Source: Branchipolynoe longqiensis | Taxonomy: Eukaryota > Annelida > Polychaeta > Phyllodocida > Polynoidae | DNA: 64,000 nucleotides | Direction of reading: 5' to 3' | Assembly (NCBI GenBank): GCA_030323885.1 | Contig: CM059192.1 | Location: forward strand, 66,418,977 to 66,482,976 | Part shown: positions 31,105 to 42,359 of the stretch, piece by piece | Layout: every line of letters starts with the position of its first letter | How positions within the stretch are numbered: position 1 is the first letter of the stretch | The notes under the pieces: generated by a model | The model's database searches: none | What the model was told of the DNA's origin: nothing | The model's input: only the letters and a program-made list of their open reading frames with translations | Position numbers and translations under genes: made by a program

Positions 31105-31790
31105 CGAACATAGCCTCGGAACCAAAATTCAATCAACCATGTTGATGTACGGCAGGCCCTGGGGCGCATCCCCTCTATCAGGCTGCTGCATTATGTATGT
31201 GTATGTATATACTAGAAGATAAAGATGACCTATCAACCTGCTACTATGTTACATGTATATAAAGTTGGGCTACGAGAAAAGGAGAGAGACAAGGAGGTGA
31301 TGGGTAGGACCCTTTATTTGTGACATGGCTAAGCATAATACAGGCTTACCGGTAAAAGTTTGAAATTGGTGCTGAGAATGACTGCCTGGCACGCGCACAA
31401 GCCAGACTGAATGGTGGTGGCGCTAGTGTAGGCAACACCGGGGCAAATACGGGCAAGTCAATGATTGGATATAATAATCGAGAAGTAATAATAAATAATA
31501 ATGATCATAATTATTAGGTTAGAGCTCCGTCCCTTTTATATACGCAAAATAAATTATACATTATATATATATACAGTAAATCAGAAATCTGAGTTCTGGG
31601 GTTTGTGCATGAATATATTTTCATATTCATAATATAATTTTTTCATATTCATAATATAATCTTAGTTGACGTGAATGTGTGTATATTGATATATATGTGT
31701 ATATATATATATACATATATAGTATTGTTACAATTCACTCACATATGTCGTATTAGTACATATTATTATAATTTGTGGAACTTGCAAGTC
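31105..31790. other. AT-rich spacer, no gene seen
   Basis: Short TA runs (31567-31578, 31690-31722), a local duplication ATTTTTTCATATTCATAATA at 31614-31665, and no assigned family. Confidence 0.45.
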
Positions 31791-31794
31791 CAAT

Positions 31795-32575
31795 TATCCG
31801 TATAGGTTCACAGGTGCACGTGTGTACAGGGGCACAGGTGCACAGGTGCACAGTGACACATATGCACAGGTGCAGAGTGACACAGATGCACATGTGCACA
31901 GTGACACAGGTGCACATGTCCTCAGGGGCACATATGCACGTGTGTACAGGGGCACAGGTGCACAGGTGCACAGTGACACAGATGCACAGGTGCACAGTGA
32001 CACAGGTGCACATGTGCACAGGGACACAGGTGCACATGTCCTCATGGGCACATATGCACATGTGTACAGGGGCACAGGTGCACAGTGACACAGATGCACA
32101 TGTGCACAGTGACACAGGTGCACATGTCCGCAGGGGCACATATGCACGTGTGTACAGGGGCACAGGTGCACAGTGACACAGATGCACATGTGCACAGGGA
32201 CACATGTGCACATGTCCTCAGGGGCACTGGTGAACATGTGTACATGGGCACATGGCCCCAGGTGCACAGGGGCACGTGTGCACATGGGCACAAGTGCACA
32301 TGTGTACAGGGGCACAGTGGCACAAGTGCACATGTCTACAGGGGCACAGGTGCACAGGGGCACAGGGGCACAGGGGCACATGTGCACAGGGTTACACGTG
32401 CACAGGGACACAGGTGCTCATCGGCACAGTGGCACAGGGGCACAGGGGCACAAGGGCACATGGGCACAGGGGCACAGGGGCACAGGGGCACAGGGGCACA
32501 GGGACACAGGGACACAGGGGCACAAGTGCATAGGGGCACATATGCACATGGGCACAGGGACTCAGGTGCTCTAAC
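31795..32575. repeat. CA/TG satellite (GGGGCACAGGTGCACAG)n
   Basis: About 780 bp of GCACAGGTGCACAGTGACAC, GTGTACAGGGGCACAGGTGC and, at 32420-32530, nearly pure GGGGCACA (8-10 bp). A higher-order period of roughly 115 bp is visible in the first half. Cys/Thr-rich frames on both strands are artefacts. Confidence 0.95.
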
Positions 32576-32609
32576 TCATTCGGTCATCCAGTATGGTCAT
32601 ATGTGCAAT

Positions 32610-32830
32610 GATGTATATTGACATAGATACATAAGTACATATATACATAGATGCATAGACACATATGTACATAGAGATATAGATACAGAGATACAACTAT
32701 ACATATAAAAATAGATTTGTTTAAATTCATATGTATACATATATATACTTAGATATACATATATACTTAGATATATACATATACATATATACTTAGATAT
32801 ACATATACATTGATATATATATATGAAGTG
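32610..32830. repeat. ATACATA/ATATACTTAG short tandem repeat
   Basis: Words TACATATATACATAGATG and TATACTTAGATATACATA, grading from simple to ~24-bp units. Confidence 0.85.
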
Positions 32831-32849
32831 GGCAAGACTATAATCGAGC

Positions 32850-32930
32850 TGTGGCCGGTGCGGGCTTGGGTCGAGTAGCCCACATTTCCAAATGCAGGCT
32901 GCTCGCCAAGCCAGACCCGCATTGGCCATC
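32850..32930. repeat. Imperfect ~77-nt hairpin
   Basis: GGCCGGTGCGGGCTTGGGTC pairs with GACCCGCATTGGCC region through GAGTAGCC / GGCTGCTC arms, loop near CATTTCCAAATG. Immediately downstream (about 33008-33055) TGGTCGAGCGGTCAGGCTCG looks like a tRNA-Leu/Ser-like A box, so this may be part of another SINE. Confidence 0.45.
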
Positions 32931-33059
32931 AAATGCAGGGAAGCTGCTGTAACTCATTGCTAGGAGACGTGCCGCGGAGTCCCGTGCTACTCTCCTGGCA
33001 ACGTGGAATGGTCGAGCGGTCAGGCTCGGACCCGTTGGACGTGCGATTTGCACGCTCTG

Positions 33060-33775
33060 ATGTTTTAAACAATATTTAAGCTTTAATTGTTGAAATTCAA
33101 AACGTTAATAACCCTACAAGATGGGAGGGGATGTATTTATTCATATTGGTGATGATTGGTGAACTTAGATTGTATCAGAAGGAACAGAAATAAAGTTGTG
33201 AGCTCTTAAAAGTGATTGAAACGTTCCTTCCATTCCTTACTATCCTCCACTCCCTTAGTATATTAACCACTATGGTCAACTCTTTAGCATTGATCCTTTA
33301 TTATCTCTATTATTGAGGGCCATCCGTCCAGCTGGCTGTAGGAAGCCTATCACCCGGCCCCTCCCGGGACACAATAACCACCTTCTTAATCTAAACATGA
33401 ATCACATTAGTAATATATAAATGAGTACATAATATCTCAGGTGTTTATAAGTGACAGCGGCAGAGGAGTACACCGACTGCTTAGTTTTTTAACCACCTGA
33501 AGTCATACAAATAAATACGGCGGGGAGGAGAGCCAGTAAATTATGTAAATAACAAACATAAGTATATTAAATGTGGGAGGGGACAATCCCGAATATATAT
33601 GCCACTCTGGCTATCCGCACTTAGCCTGGGTTTCATCATACAAAGGCGGTCAACCGGCGGTGGGACGAGTGGCGGCGGCAGCCCGTGACGGGCCAGGAAA
33701 TTCATGTGGTAAAATTATGGAAATCTTAAGGAAACAATTAGGAATACAAAATAGAAGAACGGTTAAATATAAATA
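33060..33775. other. Unassigned stretch
   Basis: Short frame at 33573-33776 without recognised motif. AATAAAG at 33189-33195 may be a polyadenylation-like word of an LTR-type repeat. No partner seen. Confidence 0.4.
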
Positions 33776-33895
33776 GATATCCACCGATAGATGGATAGAT
33801 ATAGATAGACATAAAGCCATATATATGCATAGCTAGACAGAAAATAGATAGCTATATAGCTAGATAGACAGACAAATATAAATATGTGTATATAC
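33776..33895. repeat. (TAGATAGA)n-type microsatellite
   Basis: GATAGATGGATAGATATAGA and related TAGA words. Confidence 0.85.
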
Positions 33896-33982
33896 ACATA
33901 GACAGTCAGATAACTGACACATGTGGTGTCCATGAACTAGGCTATATGACCCCAAGCTGTGCGACGTGTGGAGGGTCCCTAA

Positions 33983-34626
33983 AGGCCATGTCACACTACG
34001 ACGTAACGACGTCAACGTAGGGAGAACGTGAAAAACCTCGAACTTCTCGGCATAGTATGCAAATTTGGGCACAAGTTGAACGTGGATGCAACGTAGTGGA
34101 CGAGAGAGTAATGGCTGTAAAGCGGAGTGATAGCATCATTCAACGAGAGAGGAAAACATAATTACGCTCAGGGAACGTTATGAATGTTATTCCATCGCCA
34201 GAAGAACGTTACGTGACGTTACATACGTCATGACACGGTGGCGAAACGTTGAACGTACGTTGAACGTACGTTATCCTGATGTTCTCCTGGCGTTCTCCTG
34301 ACGTTCCCATTACGCCGCGTGGACATTTCTAGTAATGTAGTGAGCAGCGTTTGACTAACATCCGTTTAACGTCATTGACGTTTGCTGAACGTGTACAGAA
34401 CGTACGGCGAACGTAAACCCTTACGTTCGAGTTACGTCAAAAGTTTTGAAAAGGTTCAAAACTTTGAAGCGCGCCGACGTAACACGACGTAACGTGACGT
34501 AGCTCGACGTCAGTCTAATGTCATTCTGACATCATCACAATGTAACCCAACATACGTCAACGTAATGACGAAATGTGATCACATCAGGCTTACGTTTGCT
34601 CGTTACGTCATAGTGTGACAGGGGTA
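33983..34626. mobile_element. ACGT-rich MITE-3 member c, TAA duplication
   Basis: Ends ATGTCACACTACGACGTAAC and GTTACGTCATAGTGTGACAG, then GGGTA; flanked by TAA (33980-33982, 34627-34629), a PIF/Harbinger-like 3-bp target. 644 bp. It aligns in inverted orientation with 42360-43050 over most of its length (CAACGTAGGGAGAACGTG, GTTATTCCATCGCCAGAAGA). The palindromic core AAAGTTTTGAAAAGGTTCAA is at about 34440. No coding. Confidence 0.85.
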
Positions 34627-34639
34627 TAAGATGTATCCC

Positions 34640-34780
34640 TCCAGCCTGGAACTGGTCGCCCAGTCAACTGTTGGCGGGGCCCGGCGGCCACCACACGGCA
34701 CAACTCCCAGCAAGGGATGCCTGCCCCGCAACCTCCCGGAGCCGTGCCAGAGCGGCATACTGCCGCCATAATCACACACG
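34640..34780. other. Unassigned GC-richer spacer
   Basis: CCGGCGGCCACCACACGGCA and neighbours; no gene or repeat partner recognised. Confidence 0.35.
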
Positions 34781-35033
34781 GTACACTCTGTGTGTGTCTG
34801 TGTGTGTATGTGTGTATGCATCTGTATGTGTGTGACCGTATGTGTATGTGTGTGTCCGTGTGTGCATGTATATGTGTGTATGTGTGTGTATGTATGTGTC
34901 TGTGTGTGTCTGTATGTGTATGTGTGTCCGTGTGTGTGTATATGTGTGTTTGTGTGTGCATGTATGTGTATGTGTGTGTCCGTGTGTATGTGTGTGTCTG
35001 TGTGTGTATGTATGTGTGTGTGTCTGTGTGTAA
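34781..35033. repeat. (TGTGTGTATG)n microsatellite
   Basis: TG-rich repeat with regularly spaced ATG and CCG/CTG variants. Same composition as 35581-36830. Confidence 0.95.
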
Positions 35034-35104
35034 AATTTCCAGATATGTAGACATTGGAGGATGGTGTGAACTAGTCTATACTAATTACAATTGTTATATA
35101 AAAA

Positions 35105-35580
35105 GGTAAATGGTATATAAAGCCAGAGGCATTAAGGTATTATGTGGTCCTGGTGATCCTTTGCTGAATTAATATAAACATTATGTAGTTATAGATAGTG
35201 TGAGAGGGGCACTACTTTTAGCGGGACAGAGCCTTGGGACCTCTGCTCACATACCCCCTCCCCCCCCCCCCAATTGTTATTTACGGATCACGGCACACCC
35301 AGACACAACAGGGCACTGTAGCCATAAACAACCAAGGCATGGATACAGGCAGGTTGGATGTACATTGGTTGGTTGCAGAATGCCTAGTGCTGATTGGAGG
35401 AGCTGATCAGGTGTGACAGCCATCTTGGATTCATGAACCTATATATAATAATAAAACAAGCAAGCTCCTTCTGGTTCCTTCTGCACACTCTATCTATACT
35501 CTGCCTTTCTTCTACTTGCCTGTAGTGATTTCCTATTTAGCCTGCCTCCACAACCACAGCTGCCGGCCGTCGACTTTATA
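35105..35580 (+). mobile_element. LTR-like repeat L2, copy 2
   Basis: Collinear with 26146-26655: TGTGAGAGGGGCACTACTTT, CGGATCACGGCACACCCAGA, TATATATAATAATAAAACAA and CCACAACCACAGCTGCCGGC. It sits between two TG microsatellites; the second array starts exactly at its end (GACTTTATATGGGTGTGTCC). Confidence 0.65.
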
Positions 35581-36830
35581 TGGGTGTGTCCGTGTGTGTA
35601 TGTATGTGTATGTGTGTGTCCGTGTGTGTATGTGTGTGGGTGTGTCTATCTGTGTGTCTGTGTCTGTTTGTTTGTCTGTGAGTGCCCGTATGCACATGGG
35701 TGTGTCCGTGTGTGTATGTATGTGTTTGTGTGTTCCCGTGTGTGTCTGTGTGTGGATGTGTGTGTGTGTGTATGTGTGTGTCTGTGTGTGCCCGTAGGTG
35801 TATGTTTGTGTCCGTGTCTGTCTGTGTCTGTCTGTGTGTGTTTGTGTGTGCCTGTATGTGTATGGGTGTGTCCGTGTGTGCATGTATGTGTCTGGCTGAG
35901 TCCATGTGTGTATGTATCCGTGTGTGCCCGTATGTGTCTCTGTGTGCCCGTGTGTTTCTGTGTGTGTATGTGTGTGTCCGTATGTGTATGTATGTGTCTG
36001 TGTGTGCCTGTGTGTGTTTGTGTGTGTCCATGTGTGTATGTATGTATGTATATGTGTGTCCCCCTGTGTCTGTGTGTGCCCATGTGTGTCTGTGTGTGTG
36101 TATGTATGTGCCTGTGTGTGTCCGTGTGTGTATGTGTCCGTGTGTGCCTGTGTGTGTCTGTGTCTAGCCGTGTGTGTATGTATTTGTCTGTGTGTGCCCG
36201 TATGTGTCTGTGTGTGCCCGTGTGTGTCTGTGTGTAGCCGTGTGTGTATGTATGTGTCCGTGTGTGCCTGTGTGTGTCTGTGTGTAGCTGTGTGTGTATG
36301 TATTTGTATGTGTGCCCGTATGTGTCTGTGTGTGCCTGTGTGTGTCTGTGTGTAGCTGTGTGTATATGTATATGTGTGTGTCCCCCTGTGTATGTGTACC
36401 CATGTGTGTCCGTGTGTGTATGTGTGTGTCAGTGTGTGTAGGTGTGTGTCTGTGTGTCTGTGTGTAGCTGTGTGTGTATGTATTTGTATGTGTGCCCGTA
36501 TGTGTATGTGTGTGCCCGTGTGTGTCTGTGTGTAGCCGTGTGTGTATGTATGTGTATGTGTGTCCCCCTGTGTATGTGTGTTCCAGTGTGTGTCTGTGTG
36601 TGTATGTATGTATATGTGTGTGTCCATGTGTGTATGTATGTGTCTGTGTGTGTCTGTGTTTGTATGTGTGTGTCTGTGTGTGAATGTATGTGTATGTGTG
36701 TGCCTGTGTGTCTGTGTGTGCCCGTGTGTGTCTGTGTGTGTTTGTGTGAGTATGTATGTATGTATGTGTCTGTGTGTCCCCGTGTGTATGTGGTATGTGT
36801 GTGTCCGTGTGTGTCTGTGTGTCCTCAGCG
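35581..36830. repeat. 1.25-kb TG-rich satellite (TGTGTGTATGTATGTGTCCG)
   Basis: Irregular TGTGTGTCTGTGTGTGCCCG and TGTGTATGTATGTGT units. It keeps a 447-residue - frame (His/Thr) and Cys/Val + frames open; none is a gene. Confidence 0.95.
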
Positions 36831-36867
36831 CATCGGGCACTGATGGCAGTTGGCCGGTGTCACGAAA

Positions 36868-36965
36868 AAGAATCACCCCCTCAAATTGTCTTTTTCAGCC
36901 CTACCTCCCTCCCTCCCCTGGCAAATCCATTTAGAAATAAAACCTTTCTCCGCCTTGAAATAGAA
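36868..36965. repeat. Fragment related to the 10.8-11.2 kb foldback
   Basis: CCCCCTCAAATTGTCTTTTT and GCAAATCCATTTAGAAATAA, AACC resemble the arm words at 10820-10895. Confidence 0.45.
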
Positions 36966-37311
36966 TTGGTTGGTCTGACACATGAATTTTACTTTCATGC
37001 ACATATATATATATATGTATATATATGTATATATTTATAACATATGGGAATATAACAAGACACACGACTCATTTAGTAATAGTTAGCACTTATCCATCTA
37101 GCGACCCTGTTATTATACATAGACCACGGTGGCGCCCCCTGTGAGCGGCCCTGTGCACTGTATGCCAGCTGCGCCTGGCCTTAACGCATTCATTTAACAG
37201 GGGCATTTAATATATCTCCGCCAGAGAATATATATCTTCTTCTCAACCACATCAGTCTTATCTTGTTCTGTTTATTGGGGCCAACTGTTTATATATATAT
37301 ATATATAAGTG

Positions 37312-37489
37312 CAGTAAAACCTCTCTAACCGACCACCTCCACAGATCGACCACTCCCTTGTATTGATCGCTTGATTTGGGTCCCAAAAATACCATTGTAA
37401 CCATATTCTAACTCCCTAAACCGATCACCTCCCTAAATGGATCACTTAATGTCGGTCCGAAGGTTGGTCGATTCAGAGAGGTTTTACTG
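37312..37489. mobile_element. MITE-1 copy 3
   Basis: CAGTAAAACCTCTCTAACCG start, CAGAGAGGTTTTACTG end, 178 bp, the same length as copies 1 and 4. Flanking dinucleotide is TG on both sides instead of TA. Confidence 0.88.
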
Positions 37490-37494
37490 TGTAT

Positions 37495-37565
37495 GTATGT
37501 ATGTATGTATACAATGGTAGGTAAGATAGAGGAAGAATAATAATAAGAATAAGAATAATAATTCC
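37495..37565. repeat. (TATG)n and (AATAAG)n microsatellites
   Basis: TATGTATGTATGTATGTATA followed by GAATAATAATAAGAATAAGA. Confidence 0.85.
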
Positions 37566-37630
37566 CATCCGCGCCTTTATACTCGCATAATGCTTATACA
37601 TCACATATATGTAATAATTCTTCCGTTATT
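37565..37630 (-). repeat. Junction motif beside TA-rich DNA
   Basis: CGCCTTTATACTCGCATAAT then GCTTATACATCACATATATG. Confidence 0.55.
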
Positions 37631-37689
37631 GGAGGTCAGTATATATAATTCACTTCACTCGGACAAGAGAGACAAGATTAGAGATGTAA

Positions 37690-37815
37690 CTTTGAAAGTT
37701 ACCTTTTGTGTAAATAATCCTGAATTGAAAAATAGCTGGAAGACCAGTGCTTCGGCACTGACAAAAGACTTATTCAGCAGAATAAACATATTTACCAACA
37801 AAAAAAAAGAGTTAT
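37690..37815 (+). repeat. Dispersed repeat R6, copy with A-rich end
   Basis: GTAAATAATCCTGAATTGAA, AGACCAGTGCTTCGGCACTG, TTATTCAGCAGAATAAACAT, ending CAACAAAAAAAAAG. Collinear with 46505-46628. The A-rich end fits a retroposed 3' terminus. Confidence 0.65.
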
Positions 37816-37958
37816 AAAAGAAAATTACAATTCAGGACCTGTAGGCAGGCTAATCAAGTGGGTGACTGGGGACTCAGGAGTCCGAGTGCCGTCAGGTGCG
37901 GTGAGTTGGCATCTAGTCTGGAATCGTCATCAGTGTTCAATCTGGATGAAATGAGAGG

Positions 37959-38555
37959 TCAATCAGCGCTCACCCAATAAAGGATCGAGTGCTGATGGCG
38001 CCTCACAGACATGAAGGACACAGCGGTAGGACTGGAATACCCTACTCTTCTAGGTGGCTGCTGGGATGAGTGCTGGAGTTGAGAGACCTGCCGCCTGGCA
38101 GGGTTGGGCGGCACCTCGTTGAAGGCTGTGTAAGGTGAGGGACCTTGCGAGAGGAAGAGCAACTCTGGTGGCGGCTCAAATAGTTCTTGTAAGGAGCTTG
38201 ATGGTGAGAGGGGCACGGGAAGGGAGGAGGAAAGCCGGATCATTAGGGGCGGAGAAGACCCATCTGGTGTAAGCATTCCAGGCGCGGACACGGCAGGAAA
38301 GGGAGGAAGGGATTCGGGGAAGGCGCAAGAGGACTGGGCAAGCAAAGGAGTAGCAGGTCTTAGTCGAACGATCCTTGACATAATTATAATACATAGTTTG
38401 GGATCAGGATGTCTTTGAATCTGGAAATGAGGAGATCCAGATTTTAGCGGAGCTAAAGTAATTGAATACAGCGACTGGAGAACAGAGGGAGGCAGAGAGG
38501 TGGAGGAGGAATGAAAGGAGATCATAAGTGGACGGGGAGAGCGGGGAAACTCCAT
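37959..38555 (-). other. 198-residue open frame, function not recognised
   Basis: The longest frame of the window outside obvious low-complexity or Gag-element sequence; starts MEFPRSPRPL, ends ILYWVSAD-stop. It is Ser/Pro-rich with no domain recognised, no signal peptide, and no splice or promoter signal I can defend. A second frame on the same strand (38176-38394) is open over 72 residues, which weakens the coding case. No other copy is visible here. It could be an exon of a host gene, a decayed retroelement segment, or chance in moderately GC-rich DNA. Confidence 0.25.
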
Positions 38556-38559
38556 GGGC

Positions 38560-38830
38560 CTTGCAGAAATGGAGGTAGCGCTTACGTTGTGAGCACTTAT
38601 TCTTTAAGTGCGTGCCGCGAGGGCAGTCTTGTACGCATTCAGGAGTCTGCCGTGGTGCCTCATCATGTAGCTGACTGCTGTGCTACGGAGTCGTCTCCGG
38701 CCGGCTTCTTATATGTATATATGTATATATATATGGTATATAAGTGATTATGTGAATATAAATAAAGAATAGTCACTAATGTTTTCTGTGCTCGTTCTGG
38801 GCACCTTGTCGGTTCCCAACAGCCCTTATA
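38560..38830. other. Unassigned, with TA/TG microsatellite at 38713-38750
   Basis: No gene recognised. TATGGTATATAAGTGATTAT, GTGAATATAAATAAAG at 38732-38767 resembles the junction motif. Confidence 0.4.
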
Positions 38831-38849
38831 GACAAGATCACGGTTCCGA

Positions 38850-38872
38850 GTGCGCATGCGCCGGAAATGGTG
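38850..38872 (+). promoter_or_regulatory. NRF-1-like plus ETS-like composite site
   Basis: GTGCGCATGCGCCGGAAATG combines the NRF-1 palindrome TGCGCATGCGC with an ETS core CCGGAA. Such composites mark animal CpG-island promoters. No first exon is identified; the spacing and site may be fortuitous. Confidence 0.35.
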
Positions 38873-39478
38873 TTGGGAGCAATGCAAATGCGTACAGCCA
38901 TTGAGTTTGCAAATATGCGTAGAGCAAAACTGGCATTTTATTCAAAATTAATAGAAATACATAACAATTTGGCATAAACATGGACAGAAGGATGCAATAT
39001 AATAATATAATGAATATGTTTAAGACACAACTCTCCATAATTAAGCATTTTGAGCTAAGAAACATATAATTTCAGTCACTTTACAGGCTGATGTTTACAT
39101 CACCATTGATTAGCCATAAGTCATTCTTGTTCTAAATATTAAAATGTCAAATGTGTCAACAAAAACTTGTTTCAAAGAAATATATAACCAATATCTGATT
39201 AACCCTACTCATTTTCTATGTCTTTTTAGTTAGTGTTCTATATTTCAAACAAGAGCTGAGATGAGCTGAAACTAGCACATTTCATAACTGCACCCAGTGT
39301 ATTAGCATGCGCCATGTGCTTCTCATGGGTTTGTTTTGCTCTGATGCATCCCACAATGCACCGTGCCGCTGGAATGGTGATGTAGTCTATTCTCAGCAGG
39401 CCCCCCTGTAACAGGGCATTATCTGCTTCCCCTTTCCTGGGAACCGACGCCAACGGTCTCCCTGCACTCACTTCAAAA
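38873..39478. other. ~600 bp without recognised repeats or genes
   Basis: Looks single-copy within this window. Frames at 38838-39065 (-) and 39238-39471 (-) show no known motif. Confidence 0.4.
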
Positions 39479-39780
39479 TATGTATATTTACGTATATGTA
39501 TATATGTATATATGTATATAAATATGTATATATGTATATATGTATATATATATGTATATCCATGTATAGTTATGTATTGTTATGCATATACATGTATATT
39601 TATGTATATTTATGTATAGTTATGTGTTATGTATAGTTATGTACAGTTATGTATACAGTATGTATATGTATGTGTATTTATGTATATTTTTGTATATTTA
39701 TGTATATTGATAAATGTTCATGAATATACATATACAATCATATGTGTTCATATATATTTATATATATTTATATACATAAA
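39479..39780. repeat. (TATGTATA)n microsatellite
   Basis: TATATGTATATATGTATATA and TTATGTATAGTTATGTATAG words. Confidence 0.9.
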
Positions 39781-39938
39781 TGCTTCCGCACGAGTGGCGA
39801 GTCCCACCCCCGCGTATGGGGTGGGTATCTGCCCCCATCCCCCCACCCCCACCCCAACAGGAGGGGGGGGGAGGACCACTACAGAGCTTATTACACGCGA
39901 TAAAGGGGTTTATCACTATCCATATATTTACATATATT
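39775..39938. repeat. Dispersed repeat R5, copy 2
   Basis: CGAGTGGCGAGTCCCACCCC, AACAGGAGGGGGGGGGAGGA, CGATAAAGGGGTTTATCACT. Collinear with 4935-5088. Confidence 0.75.
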
Positions 39939-40074
39939 TACATAAATTTAGTATATATATATAGACTTGATTTACTGCATAGTCACATTTCTTCGCACAC
40001 TTGATAAGATGTAATTTTCACATCCGGCCTGTGTGCTGAACTGCTCAGTAAAAGAGGAATAAAGCAGTGTTTCT

Positions 40075-40275
40075 TACCACATATCCCCCCCCACCCCCCA
40101 CCCCCACCCCCCACACACACACATTCTATGTGTCTCACCAGCAAACGCCCATGACATTAGACGAAAGTACTCCAAGTTAATTATCCACCCCAGCAGGTTG
40201 TGAGATAGAGATAACAGATTCATCCGTATCCCGGGAAGGGGTAATGACTGCCACGCAAAAAACTGCTGCATTAAT
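40075..40275. other. Unassigned, C-rich run
   Basis: CCCCCCCACCCCCCACCCCC at 40085-40115 followed by a CA run; no gene. Confidence 0.5.
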
Positions 40276-40560
40276 TAACTATAAATAAACTGTGGAGATT
40301 GTGGTTCGAATGTACTGTATATTTCTATCTAACTGTGGGATAAATTTAGATGTAACTTCAAGTCTGTTCCTGGATAAAGTGGTGGTGATGAAGCACAGAT
40401 AGAAGCGTGTGTAATGGAAGGATTGCAGAGAAGAGCATTGCCAAATTAGCAGATCCATGCTTCTCTGGTTAATCTTCTCAGCCTCTTCAGGGCCACATCT
40501 TACAAACACATCACCGATTAATTTGGAACAATAGACGAATTGTTTGTTTGTTTGTTTGAA

Positions 40561-40776
40561 TTGAAGACTTCAGACACAAATCCTTGTGAACTCCAATACA
40601 AAAATGTAGCTTAAATAAAAGATTCTTACCTGAAAATAATTTGAATTCTCACTAATTCTGCAGCAATGAACAACACAAATAGGAATATAACTAAATACAA
40701 TTGTTGAAGGTTTGATTCCAATGTTTAGCTCAATTTTAGATTGGCGTTTACGGGGATTTGGACTTAAACTCTTCAA
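40561..40776. mobile_element. MITE-4 copy 1
   Basis: Ends TTGAAGACTTCAGACACAAA and GATTTGGACTTAAACTCTTC, AA; interior TTCTTACCTGAAAATAATTT and GATTGGCGTTTACGGGGA. Copies at 48899 and 56130 show the same TIR (TTCAGGCGCAAAACC). It lies flush against the tail of the SINE at 40777, probably inserted at the SINE end. Confidence 0.8.
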
Positions 40777-41070
40777 TTTTACATCCTGATAAAATCTAAA
40801 GTCATATCAGGATGCCAGGAATAATATGCATTTATGGTGACTTTATAGTGCTGCCTCACTTCAGGCCTCCAGCACCATGACCCAATTTCGCACTCAGTCA
40901 CATTATCCTGATACTGAGTTAACCAGTCCTTGCCTGATCCTAGTAATGCCAAGTGCCAGGCTAGGTAGCGAAAGTATCATTTTTGGTAAGTCATTAATTT
41001 CACTCCACCAGGAATCGAACTCCCGACCTTCCTCATGGGAAGCCTGCACTCTACAAATTCGGACAGTACG
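40777..41070 (-). repeat. SINE-A, tail replaced by MITE-4
   Basis: TTTTACATCCTGATAAAATC, GACTTTATAGTGCTGCCTCA, GATACTGAGTTAACCAGTCC, B-box complement GGAATCGAACTCCCGACC and head complement near 41066. Confidence 0.92.
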
Positions 41071-41119
41071 CACAGTGACAATATACGATTTCCACTACCA
41101 AACCGCGCTTTGATGGCAA

Positions 41120-41670
41120 TGGACGAATCAAAAGGGCAGTAAAATTACCAAAACAACGTTATTTAATCACAATAATTCACAGGATGGAGACAAAGTTGGT
41201 ATAGTGGACTTTTATATTTCACATTTCTCAATTACAGTTTAGTCAATGTCAGTGTACAGTAACCGGGATCACCAGTGAGCGATTGGTCATCTGCTCAGTG
41301 CTCATCTCGTCCATCTCCTTGCCCGGTGGTGATGTTCGGGCAGGAATCAAACCCTCAGCCCTAAGAAAGCTGGGTCAATGTTAGGCTGACGGCAGCTGCA
41401 ATGGTTCTGCGGACGGTTTGAATTCAGGCAGGGCCAGGTAACATACACATTTTGGCGGCAGAGTTCGGGTCGGTGTCACCATCTATCTATTATTCCTCCA
41501 GGTGGTGGGTCAGTGCTATCATTTCGTCCAGTCTCCGACCAAGAATTACCCATGTTAATGTTAATTATAACATGTACAATTAGCATAAAATATGCCTAGG
41601 CATAATTTGCATAGCTTGAAACAAGGTCTTCTCTAGGAGTCATTTATGATTTAGGGCCCACATATCGTCT
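41120..41670. other. ~550 bp unassigned
   Basis: No gene, no repeat partner. GCAGGAATCAAACCCTCAGC at 41340 resembles a B-box complement and could belong to another degenerate SINE. Confidence 0.4.
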
Positions 41671-41677
41671 GAAGTAA

Positions 41678-42023
41678 AGCCCCACTCACACATCACCGAA
41701 TTGACCAATGGACAGAATTGTCTAGTCCGGTGGTGATAAGAATCAAAATGTATTAAAATGTAGCAAAATGTTGCGCTATCGGGTAAATGGCCGCTGGACG
41801 AATGGACACGAAACGGATATGAAACGGACATAAAATTGACATGAAACGGAGATGAACGGATAGCCAATGGACAAAACAAACTCAAGACGGACAAGATCCG
41901 TAGATGTCAGTCCGGCGGCATCCATTCCTAGTTTTGTGCATGTTCAAAACTTGTATGGACACAAACCGGTCATTGTTTGTTTTCTGTCCGTTTCCCCCAA
42001 ACCGGTGAGGTGTGACTAGGGCA
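41678..42023. mobile_element. MITE-3 relative d (346 bp), TAA duplication
   Basis: Ends AGCCCCACTCACACATCACC and GGTGAGGTGTGACTAGGGCA, flanked by TAA (41675-41677, 42024-42026). Interior has ACGGATATGAAACGGACATA-type tandem words instead of ACGTT words, but carries the same palindromic core TAGTTTTGTGCATGTTCAAA (about 41929-41948). Confidence 0.8.
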
Positions 42024-42359
42024 TAAAGCTCAAACAAGCAACAAACCAACCTGGGCGCGATTCAAACACTGACCAACTAATTAATAAATCTACCATCCGG
42101 TGGCACTTCTTTATCCATGTTGTGAATTATTAGGGCTCGGTGGTCTTTTCTAACCTTTATTGGAAATGTATGTAGCTGGGTGCCATTGCTACACTGGACA
42201 TAGAGAACAAGAAAGCAGGATTGGGAAGAACATAACGTTATTTCCATGACAGGCAGGGTCGTCTGCTCACAGACCATGCTATAATCAATGTGCATGCACA
42301 TAACTGAAAACGAGGTCTGACATGCACCGGATGTTCTTTGCAGTACATAATTAACATTA

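Noticed and set aside
35533..36876. 447-residue - strand open frame (His/Thr-rich)
   Set aside because: It is the complement of a TG-rich satellite; several registers on both strands stay open at once and the peptide is pure repeat.
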